Origin: Rheinheimera sediminis
Lineage (GTDB): Bacteria; Pseudomonadota; Gammaproteobacteria; Enterobacterales; Alteromonadaceae
Direction: 5' to 3'
Assembly: GCF_004005375.1 (NCBI RefSeq)
Contig: NZ_RZUF01000020.1
Span: forward strand, 1 to 64,000
DNA: 64,000 bases
Under the pieces are notes generated by a model. That model searched no databases, was not told the origin of the DNA, and was given only the letters and a program-made list of their open reading frames with translations. Position 1 is the first letter of the stretch. The number at the start of each line of letters is the position of its first letter. Positions 43,834-53,546 of this stretch are shown here, one piece after another. Both the position numbers and the translations under genes were made by a program.

Positions 43834-45924
43834 TCAGTTGGATTTACTAGCATCAGGCACCAGCTTATAAATATCGCCTTTGGGCAAGCCAGCTTTGACA
43901 TAAAAAAGCTGTTGGTTTTCAATAGCGTAATGATGGACAAAACGTTCGGGCGTCTCGAGCAGCAGGCTGTTTTCCTTGCTCTGTAGCTGGTACTGTCGTA
44001 TGCCCTGATCCGGCTGATAATAATAAATCTGCCCTTCGGATAAGCTCCAGTTGAGCCAGTTGATTTTGTTAAAATCAGCGATCAGTAACTGCTCTTCTGC
44101 GGTGGTTAAATCCAGCTGAAATAAGCCGTCCTGATGAAATTTGCTGAAATACAGCTGTCCCTGCAGCAGATAACCGCTGTAACCACCCTGAGTTGTCAGT
44201 TGAGTGGTGGCTGCGGTGCTTAAATCCAGTTGCCATAGTTGCCAGTCGCCACTTTGTTGACTGCTGTAAATAATGCCTGAACCATCCGCTATCCAGTTAG
44301 CCACTTCCACCTGATGTTCAGGCGCGACCAGCACCCGCTGCTGGCCTGAAGCCACAATAAGTTGCCATAAGGCGCCGTCTTTGCTGAAGATTAACGATTC
44401 GCCATCCGGGGACCACTGCAGACGCACAAAAGCAGGGACGCCAGGCAAATCCGCCAACAGGTATTCGTTTTGGCCAGCAGGCTGCAACCAGATCTGATCT
44501 TTGCCATGGCGCTGGCTTAAAAAGGCTAAGTCGCCTTTGTGGTTCACCCTCGGCATGCGGTCAATTTTACTGCTGCCTATACGGATCCTTGCTTTATTGT
44601 TGCTCAAATCCTGCTGCCAGATATCGGCGTTCAGCTCATAATCAGCGTAATAGATCTGTTGATTGGAAACCGCAAGCGACTGCACAGTACGGCCTGTATA
44701 AAATAAAAACTCCAGCTGGTCTGTGTCGAAACTGTATTGCAGCAATTCAGCGCCTTTGCTTAGTAACAACTGATTGCCTAACCAGTCTATCTGCGTGGCT
44801 TTAAGCGGCAGAATTTTTTGCTGTAACACCACAAAACTGCTGCTGTCGAGAATCAGCAGCAAAGTCTGCTGATTTTCCATATAACGTAAAACTGCCAGCT
44901 TTTTGCCATCATCGGACTCAGCAAAAGTCAACTCTCCGGTAGGGCTTTCTGAACTGAGCGGATTGGTGATCTGCTGTTTAGCTGTGGTATCCAAACGGTA
45001 ACGGCTCAAAGCATAAGGTTGGGTTTTGTCGGCTCTGTCGCGCAGATAAAAACCTTTACTGTCGTTTTGCCAACTAAGCTTTACAGCTGCATCTGTAGTG
45101 CACTGGGCTACTGTTTTTTTCTGCTCAGGCTTGTCGAGTAAAAACCACTCGACAACACAGCTTTGCTGGTTTTGTTTTACCCATAAAATTTGCAAAGCAT
45201 CTGGGCTTAATGCTGCGGTGCTGATGTCATTTTCCTCTGACAACAGCTGGAGTTGGTCTTTACCCTGTTGTAACAGCAGCTGTTTTTTTTCTGCCTGTGA
45301 AGAGAAATACAACAGTACAGCGCCATCAGCGCTGAGGCTGAGATCATACTCAACACCCTGAGCATGGCTGACGGGTACTGGGGCTGTCATATAAGGCGTA
45401 GTTAGTTGTTCTGGCGCAGGAGCTAACGTAATAAAAAACCACCAGACAAAAAATAGCAAAGGGGATGTCCAAAGTAAGGCTAATCCCAATTTGGTTTTAA
45501 AGCCGGAGCTTTTCACTGCAACAACTGCAGGTGTTGCAGTTTGAGTTATGAGGGCAGGCTCTGTAACTGATTCGACCTTTTGCTGTTGTAGTGATTCGAC
45601 AGTCAGAGGCTGACAAAGCCGATAGCCAACCTTAGGCAGAGTTTCAATGTAAGTTGTTGCAGAGTCCAGCTGAGCAAAAGCCTTGCGTAATAACGACACC
45701 GACTTATTAATGGCGCTTTCGCTGACCACGCGACCTGCCCACAGCTGTTCAATCATTTGATCTCGGCTCAGTTGGCCTTGCTCTGCTGCAATAAAAAGCG
45801 ACAACAGCTGATAGGCTTGAGGTTCCAGATACAAGCTTTCTGTTGACGAGCTTAGCTCACGGCTGTTGGGATCAAAGGTCAGTTGACCAATCAATAATCG
45901 CTGATGAGTGTGGTGTGCAGGCAT
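43834..45924 (-). CDS. CadC-type membrane-bound transcriptional regulator with WD40/TolB-like sensor
   Basis: A one-component regulator of 696 residues. Residues 1-105 form an OmpR/PhoB-type winged helix ('EPQAYQLLSLFIAAEQGQLSRDQMIEQLW', 'INKSVSLLRKAF', 'IETLPKVGYRL'). A Thr/Val-rich linker leads to one transmembrane helix near 150-170 ('LGLALLWTSPLLFFVWWFF'). The rest is periplasmic and full of TolB/WD40-like beta-propeller repeats ('WSPDGESLIFSKDG', 'RMPRVNHKGDLAFLSQRHG'). It is divergent from three exported hydrolase genes that it probably controls (inference). The signal it senses is unknown. Confidence 0.88.
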   Translation of the reverse strand: MPAHHTHQRLLIGQLTFDPNSRELSSSTESLYLEPQAYQLLSLFIAAEQGQLSRDQMIEQLWAGRVVSESAINKSVSLLRKAFAQLDSATTYIETLPKVGYRLCQPLTVESLQQQKVESVTEPALITQTATPAVVAVKSSGFKTKLGLALLWTSPLLFFVWWFFITLAPAPEQLTTPYMTAPVPVSHAQGVEYDLSLSADGAVLLYFSSQAEKKQLLLQQGKDQLQLLSEENDISTAALSPDALQILWVKQNQQSCVVEWFLLDKPEQKKTVAQCTTDAAVKLSWQNDSKGFYLRDRADKTQPYALSRYRLDTTAKQQITNPLSSESPTGELTFAESDDGKKLAVLRYMENQQTLLLILDSSSFVVLQQKILPLKATQIDWLGNQLLLSKGAELLQYSFDTDQLEFLFYTGRTVQSLAVSNQQIYYADYELNADIWQQDLSNNKARIRIGSSKIDRMPRVNHKGDLAFLSQRHGKDQIWLQPAGQNEYLLADLPGVPAFVRLQWSPDGESLIFSKDGALWQLIVASGQQRVLVAPEHQVEVANWIADGSGIIYSSQQSGDWQLWQLDLSTAATTQLTTQGGYSGYLLQGQLYFSKFHQDGLFQLDLTTAEEQLLIADFNKINWLNWSLSEGQIYYYQPDQGIRQYQLQSKENSLLLETPERFVHHYAIENQQLFYVKAGLPKGDIYKLVPDASKSN

Positions 45925-46051
45925 AGATCAAAAAGTCCGGAAAGATGCTTTGGCTAAGGGTAAGCTTTTTATCATAAAAATGTCCTTAACACTTGTGTTA
46001 TTGCCGTCTTTTTCTGATGCAACATCAGAGTTTTATTGATGGAGAACCCTA
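45925..46051. promoter_or_regulatory. Divergent promoter region, regulator / hydrolase cluster
   Basis: A 127-bp gap. It holds a near-palindrome AACACTTGTGTT (about 45989-46000), a hairpin CTGATGCAACATCAG (about 46014-46028) and A/T-rich stretches. TGGAG before 46052 is the ribosome site. The palindrome is a candidate operator for the CadC-type regulator, but no experiment supports it. Confidence 0.45.
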
Positions 46052-47068
46052 ATGACCCTGTTGAAGTCGCTGTTGTTTTACGCTGTGATTGGCTGGATAA
46101 GTACGGCAGAAGTCAAAGCTGCAGAAGCCTTACCTGAAGGCGTGAGGATCATTAAAGCTGGCGGCGCCGGGTTTCAGCTGCGCTCTGCAGGGCTGGAACA
46201 CAAAGGGCCTGCCGTCGTATTGCTGTCTGGCCCCAATGAGCACTGGCATAGTGACAGTGGTTGGTTTGCTCTACTGCAACCGGTACTGGCCGAAAAGTAC
46301 CGAACTTATGCCATAGACAGATTGGGGCAGGGCCTGAGTTCAGAGGTAAATAATCCATCCTACAGGCGTTTTGCAGAGGATTTAGCCTTAGTTTTGGCAG
46401 AGTTAGATGAACCGGAAATCTTGCTGCTTAGTTTTGCCAGCAGTTCTGTGGCCGGTTTGTTATTTGCTCATCAGAATTCCACACTAAAGATCCTTGGGCT
46501 GCTGCTGATTGACCCTGATATTCCTCTGCCTGGCTCCATTGCTTTGTACAAAGGTTATCCGGCCTATTGGTATAAGGCGAATCTGGCACAACTTTTACCT
46601 GCATTAAAAACCGGGGTCTGGACAGAGCGTACTGCGAAAAAGCTGCAGCAGGAACGGCTACTGGTGCAAAAGTTAGTGCCGGCAGACTATGCCAGCTACA
46701 TGGACTGGACTTATTTTGACTTTATGGCACAGCAGCGACTACGAATTGAACGTCAACAAAACAGGGCGAAAGAAATTGCTGCCTACGCTGACGATTTGGA
46801 TGCCTATCAGGCTCTGCCTTTTTACACTAAGCGGCCAGTGTCTGTGATTAATTCAGACTTTGAGCAACAACAAATCAACCAAAACCCAGAACAAAAATCA
46901 CAGTTTCTACTCTGGCAGCAGGAAGGGGATGTTTGGAGCAAACAACAGGCAGAGCGCTCTGGTGGTCAGTATATAGAACTTCAACATTCTGACCATCTGG
47001 TGCTTTTTCAGCAGCCTGCAGTGATCACAGAGGCTGTGGATTGGTTAATGGCGTTCCCTGTAAAATAA
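46052..47068 (+). CDS. Exported alpha/beta-hydrolase-like protein with altered nucleophile elbow
   Basis: A protein of 338 residues with a signal peptide (cut near 'VKAAEA'). The fold is recognisable: 'VVLLSGPNEHW' where the oxyanion loop sits, 'YAIDRLGQGLSSEVN', and a late 'QHSDHLVLFQQP' with the histidine. The nucleophile elbow, normally GxSxG, reads SFASSS (residues 127-132) with no glycines, and the best alignment puts alanine where the serine should be. It may be inactive or use another serine. It is the first gene of the cluster controlled by the divergent regulator. Confidence 0.8.
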   Translation: MTLLKSLLFYAVIGWISTAEVKAAEALPEGVRIIKAGGAGFQLRSAGLEHKGPAVVLLSGPNEHWHSDSGWFALLQPVLAEKYRTYAIDRLGQGLSSEVNNPSYRRFAEDLALVLAELDEPEILLLSFASSSVAGLLFAHQNSTLKILGLLLIDPDIPLPGSIALYKGYPAYWYKANLAQLLPALKTGVWTERTAKKLQQERLLVQKLVPADYASYMDWTYFDFMAQQRLRIERQQNRAKEIAAYADDLDAYQALPFYTKRPVSVINSDFEQQQINQNPEQKSQFLLWQQEGDVWSKQQAERSGGQYIELQHSDHLVLFQQPAVITEAVDWLMAFPVK

Positions 47069-47152
47069 ATACTCACTGACTCTGGTTACAGCGGTGAAGG
47101 CTCAAGGTAGACTTGGCTTTTGTTTTATGATCAGTTGTGAGTTCAATAGCTT

Positions 47153-48175
47153 ATGTTCAAGATGTTCGTTATCCCTTTTTTATTTTTCTCTGGTTATATA
47201 GTGGGTGCAGATGCGCCACTTTCTGCCTCTAATGCAGAATTTTTATCTAAACAGATACAAGAAAAAATGGAAGGTCGCCCCGAGTTTCAGGGCTCAGCCC
47301 TGCTCATGCAATGGACAGAAGTTTTATGGCACTATCAGCAAGGCAGCACTTCACAGGGTAAGCCTTTTGATCAACATAGCGCATTTTTTGTTGGCTCCAT
47401 CAGTAAAACTCTGGCTGCTGTGTTAGTGATGCAGCAGGTGCAGAATGGTACTCTGGATTTACAGGCACCGGTCAAACACTATTTACCTGAACTTAAACAG
47501 CCTTGGACTGCGTCAGTACGAGTTGCTGATTTGCTGAGCCATAGTTCTGGTCTGGTGGATATCAGTACCCAGCAGAGCTATGGTCAGTTTCGTTATAACA
47601 ATTTAAATTTCCAGTTGTTGGGGCAAATTCTGACTGCTGTCACAAAGCGCCCATATGCTGAGTTGGCTGAGCAATTGTTGCAGCAATGCCAGATGCACAG
47701 CTCTGGTTTTGCCAACAAGGCTGACGTGGTAAATCAGGGCTGGCATGAAGAGCAAGGCCGGCTAAAAACCATCACAGGTTTTATGCCAGTTGAAGCAGAG
47801 CCCAGTGGTGGTTTAGTTTCATCCGCTGCTGATATTGCATTGTTACCTTTGTGCATGAGACAGCAGCTAACAAAAACGAGTCTGCAACAAATGACAACAC
47901 CACAGCTGTTACGTCCGCACCGATGGGGTGAAGTCTATTACAGTTATGGGCTGCAAATTTCGCACACTGCAGCAGGAGTTGAATGGAGTCATAGCGGTTA
48001 TATTCCTGGTTATGTCTCAGTTTTTAATCATTTCCCTCAGCATCAACTGACCTTAGTCGTGCTGGAGAATCAATCGTTGGACCCGGCCAATCTCGCCAGA
48101 GCCGCTTATTATCATGACAAATTAAGGCGCTCAGTCATTCAGATGCTGAGTCAAATGAATAAGGACAAGGGATGA
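47153..48175 (+). CDS. Exported serine beta-lactamase-like hydrolase
   Basis: A protein of 340 residues of the class C beta-lactamase/esterase-like family, with a signal peptide ('MFKMFVIPFLFFSGYIVGAD'). All three active-site motifs are present: Ser82-x-x-Lys85 in 'GSISKTLAAV', Tyr-x-Asn in 'FRYNNLNFQLLG', and His-Ser-Gly in 'WSHSGYIPGYVSVF'. Relatives are esterases, D-aminopeptidases or peptidases; antibiotic resistance need not follow. It overlaps the next gene by 4 bases. Confidence 0.87.
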   Translation: MFKMFVIPFLFFSGYIVGADAPLSASNAEFLSKQIQEKMEGRPEFQGSALLMQWTEVLWHYQQGSTSQGKPFDQHSAFFVGSISKTLAAVLVMQQVQNGTLDLQAPVKHYLPELKQPWTASVRVADLLSHSSGLVDISTQQSYGQFRYNNLNFQLLGQILTAVTKRPYAELAEQLLQQCQMHSSGFANKADVVNQGWHEEQGRLKTITGFMPVEAEPSGGLVSSAADIALLPLCMRQQLTKTSLQQMTTPQLLRPHRWGEVYYSYGLQISHTAAGVEWSHSGYIPGYVSVFNHFPQHQLTLVVLENQSLDPANLARAAYYHDKLRRSVIQMLSQMNKDKG

Positions 48176-49215
48176 AGTTTCACTACACATTAATAGCCGC
48201 TGCGTTGTTATCTGGTTTTATTATCAAAGACGTCAAGGCTGCGGATAATTATACGGCCGCATATCAACAGCAGATTCAACCCTTCTGGCAAACTGTGACA
48301 CCACAGCAACTGAAGTTGTCAGATGGCAACATCTTACATTATGTAGTCATCACACCCACTGTGGTAACAGCCACAATAGTGGTGGTTAATGGCCGCACTG
48401 AATCTTATCTGAAGTATCAGGAACTGGCTTATCAACTGACCCAGCAGGGGTATCAGGTGTTGATGTTTGATCACAGAGGACAGGGCCTGTCGAGTCGTTT
48501 AACCGATAATCCACACAAAGGTCATGTAGACGATTTTCAGCATTATATTGATGATATGCATCAACTGGTCAGTCGGGTTGTGCTGGCAGATAAAGAGCAA
48601 GTGGATAAAAAACTACCTTTGTATCTGCTAGGCCATTCTATGGGGGGCGCTATCAGTACCTTGTATTTACAGCAGCACCCCGACGTATTTCAAAAAGCGG
48701 CTTTGTCCGCTCCTATGCATGGCATTAATGGCAAGCTGGCATATGACGAATGGGACGCCTGTCGTCTGGCATCAACAGTGACATTGTTTTCCACAGAAGG
48801 TTATGCCGGTTTTGCTGACAAGCCTTATGTGGCCGGTTCTTTTGATGGCAATGAGCTGACTGGCTCAAAACAGCGTTATCAGTGGATGCAAACTTTGTAT
48901 CAGGATAATCCACAGCTGCAATTAGGCGGTGCTACCTGGGGCTGGCTGGATCAGGCTTGCGCCGTATTACCTCAAATGCGGCAGCAAGCCAAGACCATAA
49001 AAATTCCAGTGCTGGTGATGCAGGCAGAGCTGGACACTATAGTGTCAGCACATGCACAACAAGAGTTTTGCACCCTGTTGGCGGAAAACTCAAATTCAGG
49101 CTGTGTCGGTGGTTTGCAGGTGATTAAAGGCGCTAAACACGAACTCTTGTTCGAGCAGGATGAAATTCGTCAGCAGGTGCTGGACAAGGTGCTGGCGCAT
49201 TTTGCATCAGAGTAA
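48172..49215 (+). CDS. Exported alpha/beta hydrolase, lysophospholipase-like (PldB type)
   Basis: A protein of 347 residues with a signal peptide (cut near 'VKAAD'). It has the 'VVVNGRTESYLKYQELAYQL' and 'MFDHRGQGLSSRL' motifs of monoglyceride lipase/lysophospholipase L2 relatives, the nucleophile Ser156 in 'LLGHSMGGAIS', and a final His in 'KGAKHELLFEQD'. The usual PldB is an inner-membrane protein, whereas this one looks periplasmic. A lipid monoester is the likely substrate. It is coupled to the beta-lactamase-like gene and ends at a strong terminator. Confidence 0.88.
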   Translation: MKFHYTLIAAALLSGFIIKDVKAADNYTAAYQQQIQPFWQTVTPQQLKLSDGNILHYVVITPTVVTATIVVVNGRTESYLKYQELAYQLTQQGYQVLMFDHRGQGLSSRLTDNPHKGHVDDFQHYIDDMHQLVSRVVLADKEQVDKKLPLYLLGHSMGGAISTLYLQQHPDVFQKAALSAPMHGINGKLAYDEWDACRLASTVTLFSTEGYAGFADKPYVAGSFDGNELTGSKQRYQWMQTLYQDNPQLQLGGATWGWLDQACAVLPQMRQQAKTIKIPVLVMQAELDTIVSAHAQQEFCTLLAENSNSGCVGGLQVIKGAKHELLFEQDEIRQQVLDKVLAHFASE

Positions 49216-49260
49216 AAATACTAAGCGGCAGAGATAGCGTCAGTATATAGCAAACAAAAA

Positions 49261-49278
49261 GGCCACCTTGCGGTGGCC
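49261..49278. terminator. Terminator between the hydrolase cluster and rne
   Basis: The perfect stem GGCCACC/GGTGGCC has a 4-base loop, an A-run before it, and TCACTTTT after it. It serves both convergent units. Confidence 0.92.
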
Positions 49279-49300
49279 TCACTTTTGGTTTTAAGCCAGC

Positions 49301-52300
49301 TTATTCAACTGAACCAGGTTTAGTCATAGGAGCAACACTCATCTGACGGGCAGAGGCAGAGCCTCCTGGACGTTCGGAGCTGATGACCAGAGGTCGTTCG
49401 CTATTATCCATGCCAGTGGTTTGAGCTGTAGTCTGAACTGTAGCCGGAGCTTCAGCCTCTACCACAGGTTTAGTCATATCCGCTGTGACCATTTTCGCGT
49501 ATCTGTTACCAGAAATAACAGGGGCCTTTACTTCAGCTACTGCTTTTTTCACAGGCGCTTTGCGTGTTTTTGCTTTTGGCGCTTCTTCTGCCACAGCTTC
49601 AGCAACAGGCGCAGTTTCAGCAGCTACAGGTGTAGTTTCAACGACCTTAGCTGGTTCAACAGCCTCTGGCGCAGCTGCTACCGCTGGAGCTGGTGCAACA
49701 GCCTCTGGCGCAGCTGCTACCGCTGGAGCTGGTTCAACAGCCACTGGCGCAGTTTCTACCGCTGGAGCTGGTTCAACAGCCACTGGCGCAGTTTCTACCG
49801 CTGGAGCTGGTTCAACAGCCACTGGCGCAGTTTCTACCGCTGGAGCTGGTTCAACAGCCACTGGCGCAGTTTCTACCGCTGGAGCTGGTTCAACAGCCAC
49901 TGGCGCAGTTTCTACCGCTGGAGCTGGTTCAACAGCCACTGGCGCAGTTTCTACCGCTGGAGCTGGTTCAACAGCCACTGGCGCAGTTTCTACCGCTGGA
50001 GCTGGTTCAACAGCCACTGGCGCAGTTTCTACCGCTGGAGCTGGTTCAACAGCCACTGGCGCAGTTTCTACCGCTGGAGCTGGTTCAACAGCCACTGGCG
50101 CAGTTTCTACCGCTGGAGCTGGTTCAACAGCCACTGGCGCAGTTTCTACCGCTGGAGCTGGTTCAACAGCCACTGGCGCAGCTTCTACCGCTGGAGCTGG
50201 TTCAACAGCCACTGGCGCAGCTTCTACCGCTGGAGCTGGTTCAACAGCCACTGGCGCAGCTTCTAACGCTGGAGCTGGTTCAACAGCCACTGGCGCAGCT
50301 TCTACCGCTGGAGCTGGTGCAGCAGCCACTGGCGCAGCTTCAACTACAACTACAGTTTCTTCTGCTGCAGTTGTGATTGGCAGATCCAATTGTTGTTCAG
50401 TGCTTACTGCAGCGTCCTGATCTTCTGGGTAACGGGCAGCTAAAGCTTCTTCAGCTTCCTGGTCCTGTTGCTCTTTTTTACGTTTCTGACCAGCAGCGCG
50501 TAAATGACGAGGAGAACGACGGCTGCGGCTGCGGCCTTCAGCTGCTTCTTTCTCAGCATCATTGCTTTCTGCATCTGCAGTATCCACAGTTACAGTTTCA
50601 GTTGATCCTGTTTCAATAACATCGGCTGGAACATTTGCCTGAACCGCAGCTTCAGTTTTTGCAACAACTTGTTGTACTGGTGCTGCTACTGCAATTTCAG
50701 CTACAGCTGTGTCGGTGGCGACTGGCGCAACTACAGAAGTGTCAATCACAGGAGAGGCGACTACTGAGGCTTCAACAGCTGTTGTTACTGCAACTGCGGC
50801 AACGCCTTCTTTTTCATGACGCACAGACTTTCGCATCTGACGACGTTGACGGCGCTCAACAATCTTAGTGCTATGTTCTTCGTCGTTTTCTACAGCTTTA
50901 ACAGGAGCTTGACGTTCTGCCACAGGTTTTTTCTGTTCCGGACGCTCAGTACGCTCTGGTCGTTCAGCACGTTCTGCGCGCTCTCCACGTTCCTGGCGTT
51001 CACCACGTTCCTGACGAGGTTTATCCTGTCTTGGCGCTCGTTGTTCCTGGCTGCGTTCTGAAGTGCGCTCTGCTTTCGCTGGAGTAGCGTTGTCGTCTTT
51101 TGCAACTTTTTCATCCCCTTCCTGACGGCGGCGATTCTTGTTGTTACGACGTCTGTTGTTATCACGATTATTCGTGCGGCGTGGTGCTTCTTCCACTTTT
51201 ACTTCAGGAGCAGGTGCTGCAGCGAACAACGATTTGAACCAGCCCACCACAGAATCGACCAAGCCAGGGCCTGTATCTTTTACTTCGGCCACTTCTACTT
51301 TACGGGCAGCAGGGGCGGGTGCTGCTGCAGCTGAGGCTTCAGCCATATTAATAGCCGACACTGCTGGTTTTTCTTTGACGTTTTCGCCAATTGGGTGATA
51401 CACAGCACTGCCGACAGCAGGAGCTTTCACCATGTTGTAGCTGGATTCTTCAATCTCTTCGTCGATACGGATGCGCGTCACTTCATAGTTTGGCGTTTCC
51501 ATGTGTTCGTTAGGAATGATGTAAATCCGGATACCATGACGGCTTTCAATGCGACGCACTGAATCACGTTTTTCATTCATCAGGTAAGTGGCCACAGAAA
51601 CCGGCACCTGAGCATGAATTTGACTGGTGTTGTCTTTGATCGCTTCTTCTTCGATTAAACGTAAAATCGACAGAGCGGAAGACTCAGTGCTGCGGATAGT
51701 GCCGCGGCCATGACAACGTGGACAAACGTGAGTGGCAGATTCACCCAACGAAGGACGTAAACGCTGACGTGACATTTCCAGTAAACCAAAACGTGAAATG
51801 CGGCCGATTTGTACACGGGCACGGTCTTGTTTTACGGCGTCTTTTAAGCGGTTTTCTACTTCACGTTGATGGCGCACTGGCGTCATATCGATGAAGTCGA
51901 TCACAATCAAACCACCTAAGTCACGTAAACGTAACTGACGGGCAATTTCATCGGCTGCTTCTAAGTTGGTATTAAAAGCGGTTTCTTCGATATCACCACC
52001 TTTAGTTGCTTTTGACGAGTTGATGTCAATAGCCGTTAAAGCTTCAGTGCTGTCGATGACAATAGAGCCACCAGAAGGTAAACGCACTTCACGGCGGAAA
52101 GCGGATTCAATCTGAGTTTCAATCTGGAAGTGCATAAACAGTGGCACTTCGCCCTGATACATTTTGACACGGTGGGCAAAATCAGGACGGAACTGCTGAA
52201 TATAAACTTTGGCTTCTTCGAAAATACGTGGGTTGTCGATCAGTATTTCACCGACATCACGGCGCAGGTAATCACGAATAGCACGGAAAACCACGTTGCT

Positions 52301-52930
52301 TTCCTGATGGATCAGAAATGGTGCAGGGCGGTTTTGCGCTTCGTGTGTAATAGCAGACCAGTGCTTTAATAAGGCTTTTAAGTCGTAATCCAGCTCTTCG
52401 TGAGACTTACCCACACCAGCGGTACGAACTATTAAACCCATGCCGTCTGGCAGTTGTAATTGATCCAGCGAGTCTTTTAAATCCTGACGCTCGTCACCTT
52501 CAATACGACGGGAAATACCACCGGCGCGAGGATTGTTTGGCATCAGCACTAAATAAGAACCAGCTAAAGAGATGAATGTGGTTAAGGCTGCGCCTTTTTG
52601 GCCACGTTCTTCTTTATCGATCTGGATTATGACTTCCTGACCTTCTTTGACCACTTCTTTAATGTTAGGACGACCGTCAAAGGTATAACCGGCAGGGAAA
52701 TATTCGCGGGAGATTTCTTTCAGAGGTAAAAAGCCATGGCGTTCAGCACCATAATCGACAAAAGCAGCTTCCAGACTGGGCTCAACCCGGGTGATTTTTC
52801 CTTTGTAGATATTGGCTTTTTTCTGTTCGTGCCCCGGGCTTTCGATATCCAGGTCGTATAATTTTTGTCCATCGACAAGTGCTACGCGGATTTCTTCTTC
52901 CTGCGTGGCGTTAATTAACATTCTTTTCAT
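49301..52930 (-). CDS. rne: Ribonuclease E
   Basis: The essential endoribonuclease and degradosome scaffold, 1209 residues. The start '[21 protein letters not shown]' is the canonical one. The N-terminal catalytic half has the S1 domain (about 35-120), the metal-binding aspartates in '[12 protein letters not shown]' and '[11 protein letters not shown]', and the zinc-link 'CPRCHGRG'. The C-terminal half is low-complexity: a WFKSLF segment (like a membrane-targeting amphipathic helix), Arg-rich RNA-binding stretches with RQERGE-type repeats, then a long Ala/Pro/Val/Glu array made by a 39-bp DNA repeat. It ends '[15 protein letters not shown]', a conserved tail of the PNPase-binding type (inference). 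Confidence 0.97.
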   Translation of the reverse strand: MKRMLINATQEEEIRVALVDGQKLYDLDIESPGHEQKKANIYKGKITRVEPSLEAAFVDYGAERHGFLPLKEISREYFPAGYTFDGRPNIKEVVKEGQEVIIQIDKEERGQKGAALTTFISLAGSYLVLMPNNPRAGGISRRIEGDERQDLKDSLDQLQLPDGMGLIVRTAGVGKSHEELDYDLKALLKHWSAITHEAQNRPAPFLIHQESNVVFRAIRDYLRRDVGEILIDNPRIFEEAKVYIQQFRPDFAHRVKMYQGEVPLFMHFQIETQIESAFRREVRLPSGGSIVIDSTEALTAIDINSSKATKGGDIEETAFNTNLEAADEIARQLRLRDLGGLIVIDFIDMTPVRHQREVENRLKDAVKQDRARVQIGRISRFGLLEMSRQRLRPSLGESATHVCPRCHGRGTIRSTESSALSILRLIEEEAIKDNTSQIHAQVPVSVATYLMNEKRDSVRRIESRHGIRIYIIPNEHMETPNYEVTRIRIDEEIEESSYNMVKAPAVGSAVYHPIGENVKEKPAVSAINMAEASAAAAPAPAARKVEVAEVKDTGPGLVDSVVGWFKSLFAAAPAPEVKVEEAPRRTNNRDNNRRRNNKNRRRQEGDEKVAKDDNATPAKAERTSERSQEQRAPRQDKPRQERGERQERGERAERAERPERTERPEQKKPVAERQAPVKAVENDEEHSTKIVERRQRRQMRKSVRHEKEGVAAVAVTTAVEASVVASPVIDTSVVAPVATDTAVAEIAVAAPVQQVVAKTEAAVQANVPADVIETGSTETVTVDTADAESNDAEKEAAEGRSRSRRSPRHLRAAGQKRKKEQQDQEAEEALAARYPEDQDAAVSTEQQLDLPITTAAEETVVVVEAAPVAAAPAPAVEAAPVAVEPAPALEAAPVAVEPAPAVEAAPVAVEPAPAVEAAPVAVEPAPAVETAPVAVEPAPAVETAPVAVEPAPAVETAPVAVEPAPAVETAPVAVEPAPAVETAPVAVEPAPAVETAPVAVEPAPAVETAPVAVEPAPAVETAPVAVEPAPAVETAPVAVEPAPAVETAPVAVEPAPAVETAPVAVEPAPAVAAAPEAVAPAPAVAAAPEAVEPAKVVETTPVAAETAPVAEAVAEEAPKAKTRKAPVKKAVAEVKAPVISGNRYAKMVTADMTKPVVEAEAPATVQTTAQTTGMDNSERPLVISSERPGGSASARQMSVAPMTKPGSVE
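49675..50337 (-). repeat. 39-bp coding tandem repeat in rne, 17 units
   Basis: Seventeen head-to-tail 39-bp units encode the 13-residue pattern [13 protein letters not shown]. Eleven units (49753-50181) look identical at the DNA level, four more (50182-50337) differ by a base or two (Thr to Ala), and two at the left end are more diverged. Because 39 is a multiple of three, the frame is kept, and the plus strand is also open in several frames. Confidence 0.95.
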
Positions 52931-53546
52931 TGTTTTGTGACTCTATTGCATAGGCCACAACGCAACGACATCCTGCGTCCGCGTTTCAGATGATCAAACA
53001 TATCAATGCTGCAGTCTCTCGACTGGGAATGCTTGAGCTAACTCATTTTATACTTTTGCCGGGCTATTGTTATCTAGAGTTGACTGCTTTTGCTCTGCCT
53101 GTTTTATGGGTTCTGATCCCAACCTGGTTTGCGTGCTTGTCAACTTACTCTAACTTCAACCTGCTTCAGTATATTTGGTGCCGCTTTGTCAGGGCCGCAC
53201 TTAAATGTTTTTTGCTGTGATCTGACACAGAGATCGCGCGATACCGCGCTGCGTTGTCGCAATTTTTTTTTGCCTAAGTGACCGGAATCTGTGTTTTGTC
53301 TCTGTCAGTAATAAATTACGCAGCATTACTTCAGACAAATAGCGTTATTCTCGCCCGCAGAGTATAAATACGTTGGTTTTCCCAACGAATTCGGTATGAT
53401 CTGCCTCCCGAACGGTGCCTCACATTTTCTCTTACGTCACTTTGAGCGCCCTAATTGCCGTTTTTGGCATAATTAGCCCGGTAATTATCCCACTAATTAG
53501 CGACCAATAGCAACTTAATTTAAGCTTAGCAGAGTAACTGAAACGC
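52931..53546. promoter_or_regulatory. Long divergent leader region, rne / rluC
   Basis: A 616-bp gap between divergent genes, as in Escherichia coli, where the rne leader is long, structured and used by RNase E to regulate its own mRNA. Several hairpins are visible, e.g. GCGCG...CGCGC around 53235-53251 and a GATCT...AGATC pair near 53218-53236. On the minus strand a TTGACA-like box lies near 53140. I cannot place the transcription start. An open frame at 52990-53220 on the plus strand looks like chance. Confidence 0.6.

Noticed and set aside
47153-48175. Calling the serine hydrolase an antibiotic-resistance beta-lactamase
   Set aside because: The SxxK, YxN and HSG motifs also fit esterases and peptidases, and its neighbours point to an envelope hydrolase unit.
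49675-50337. Regular repeats as a CRISPR array
   Set aside because: Units are head-to-tail without spacers, in frame with rne, and no cas genes are near.
49421-50420. Three long plus-strand frames opposite rne (about 227-311 codons)
   Set aside because: They arise because the 39-bp repeat is a multiple of three and free of stops on the other strand. The products are monotonous repeats with no start context.
52990-53220. 76-codon plus-strand frame in the rne-rluC gap
   Set aside because: It has no ribosome site and no family resemblance, and lies in the expected rne leader.
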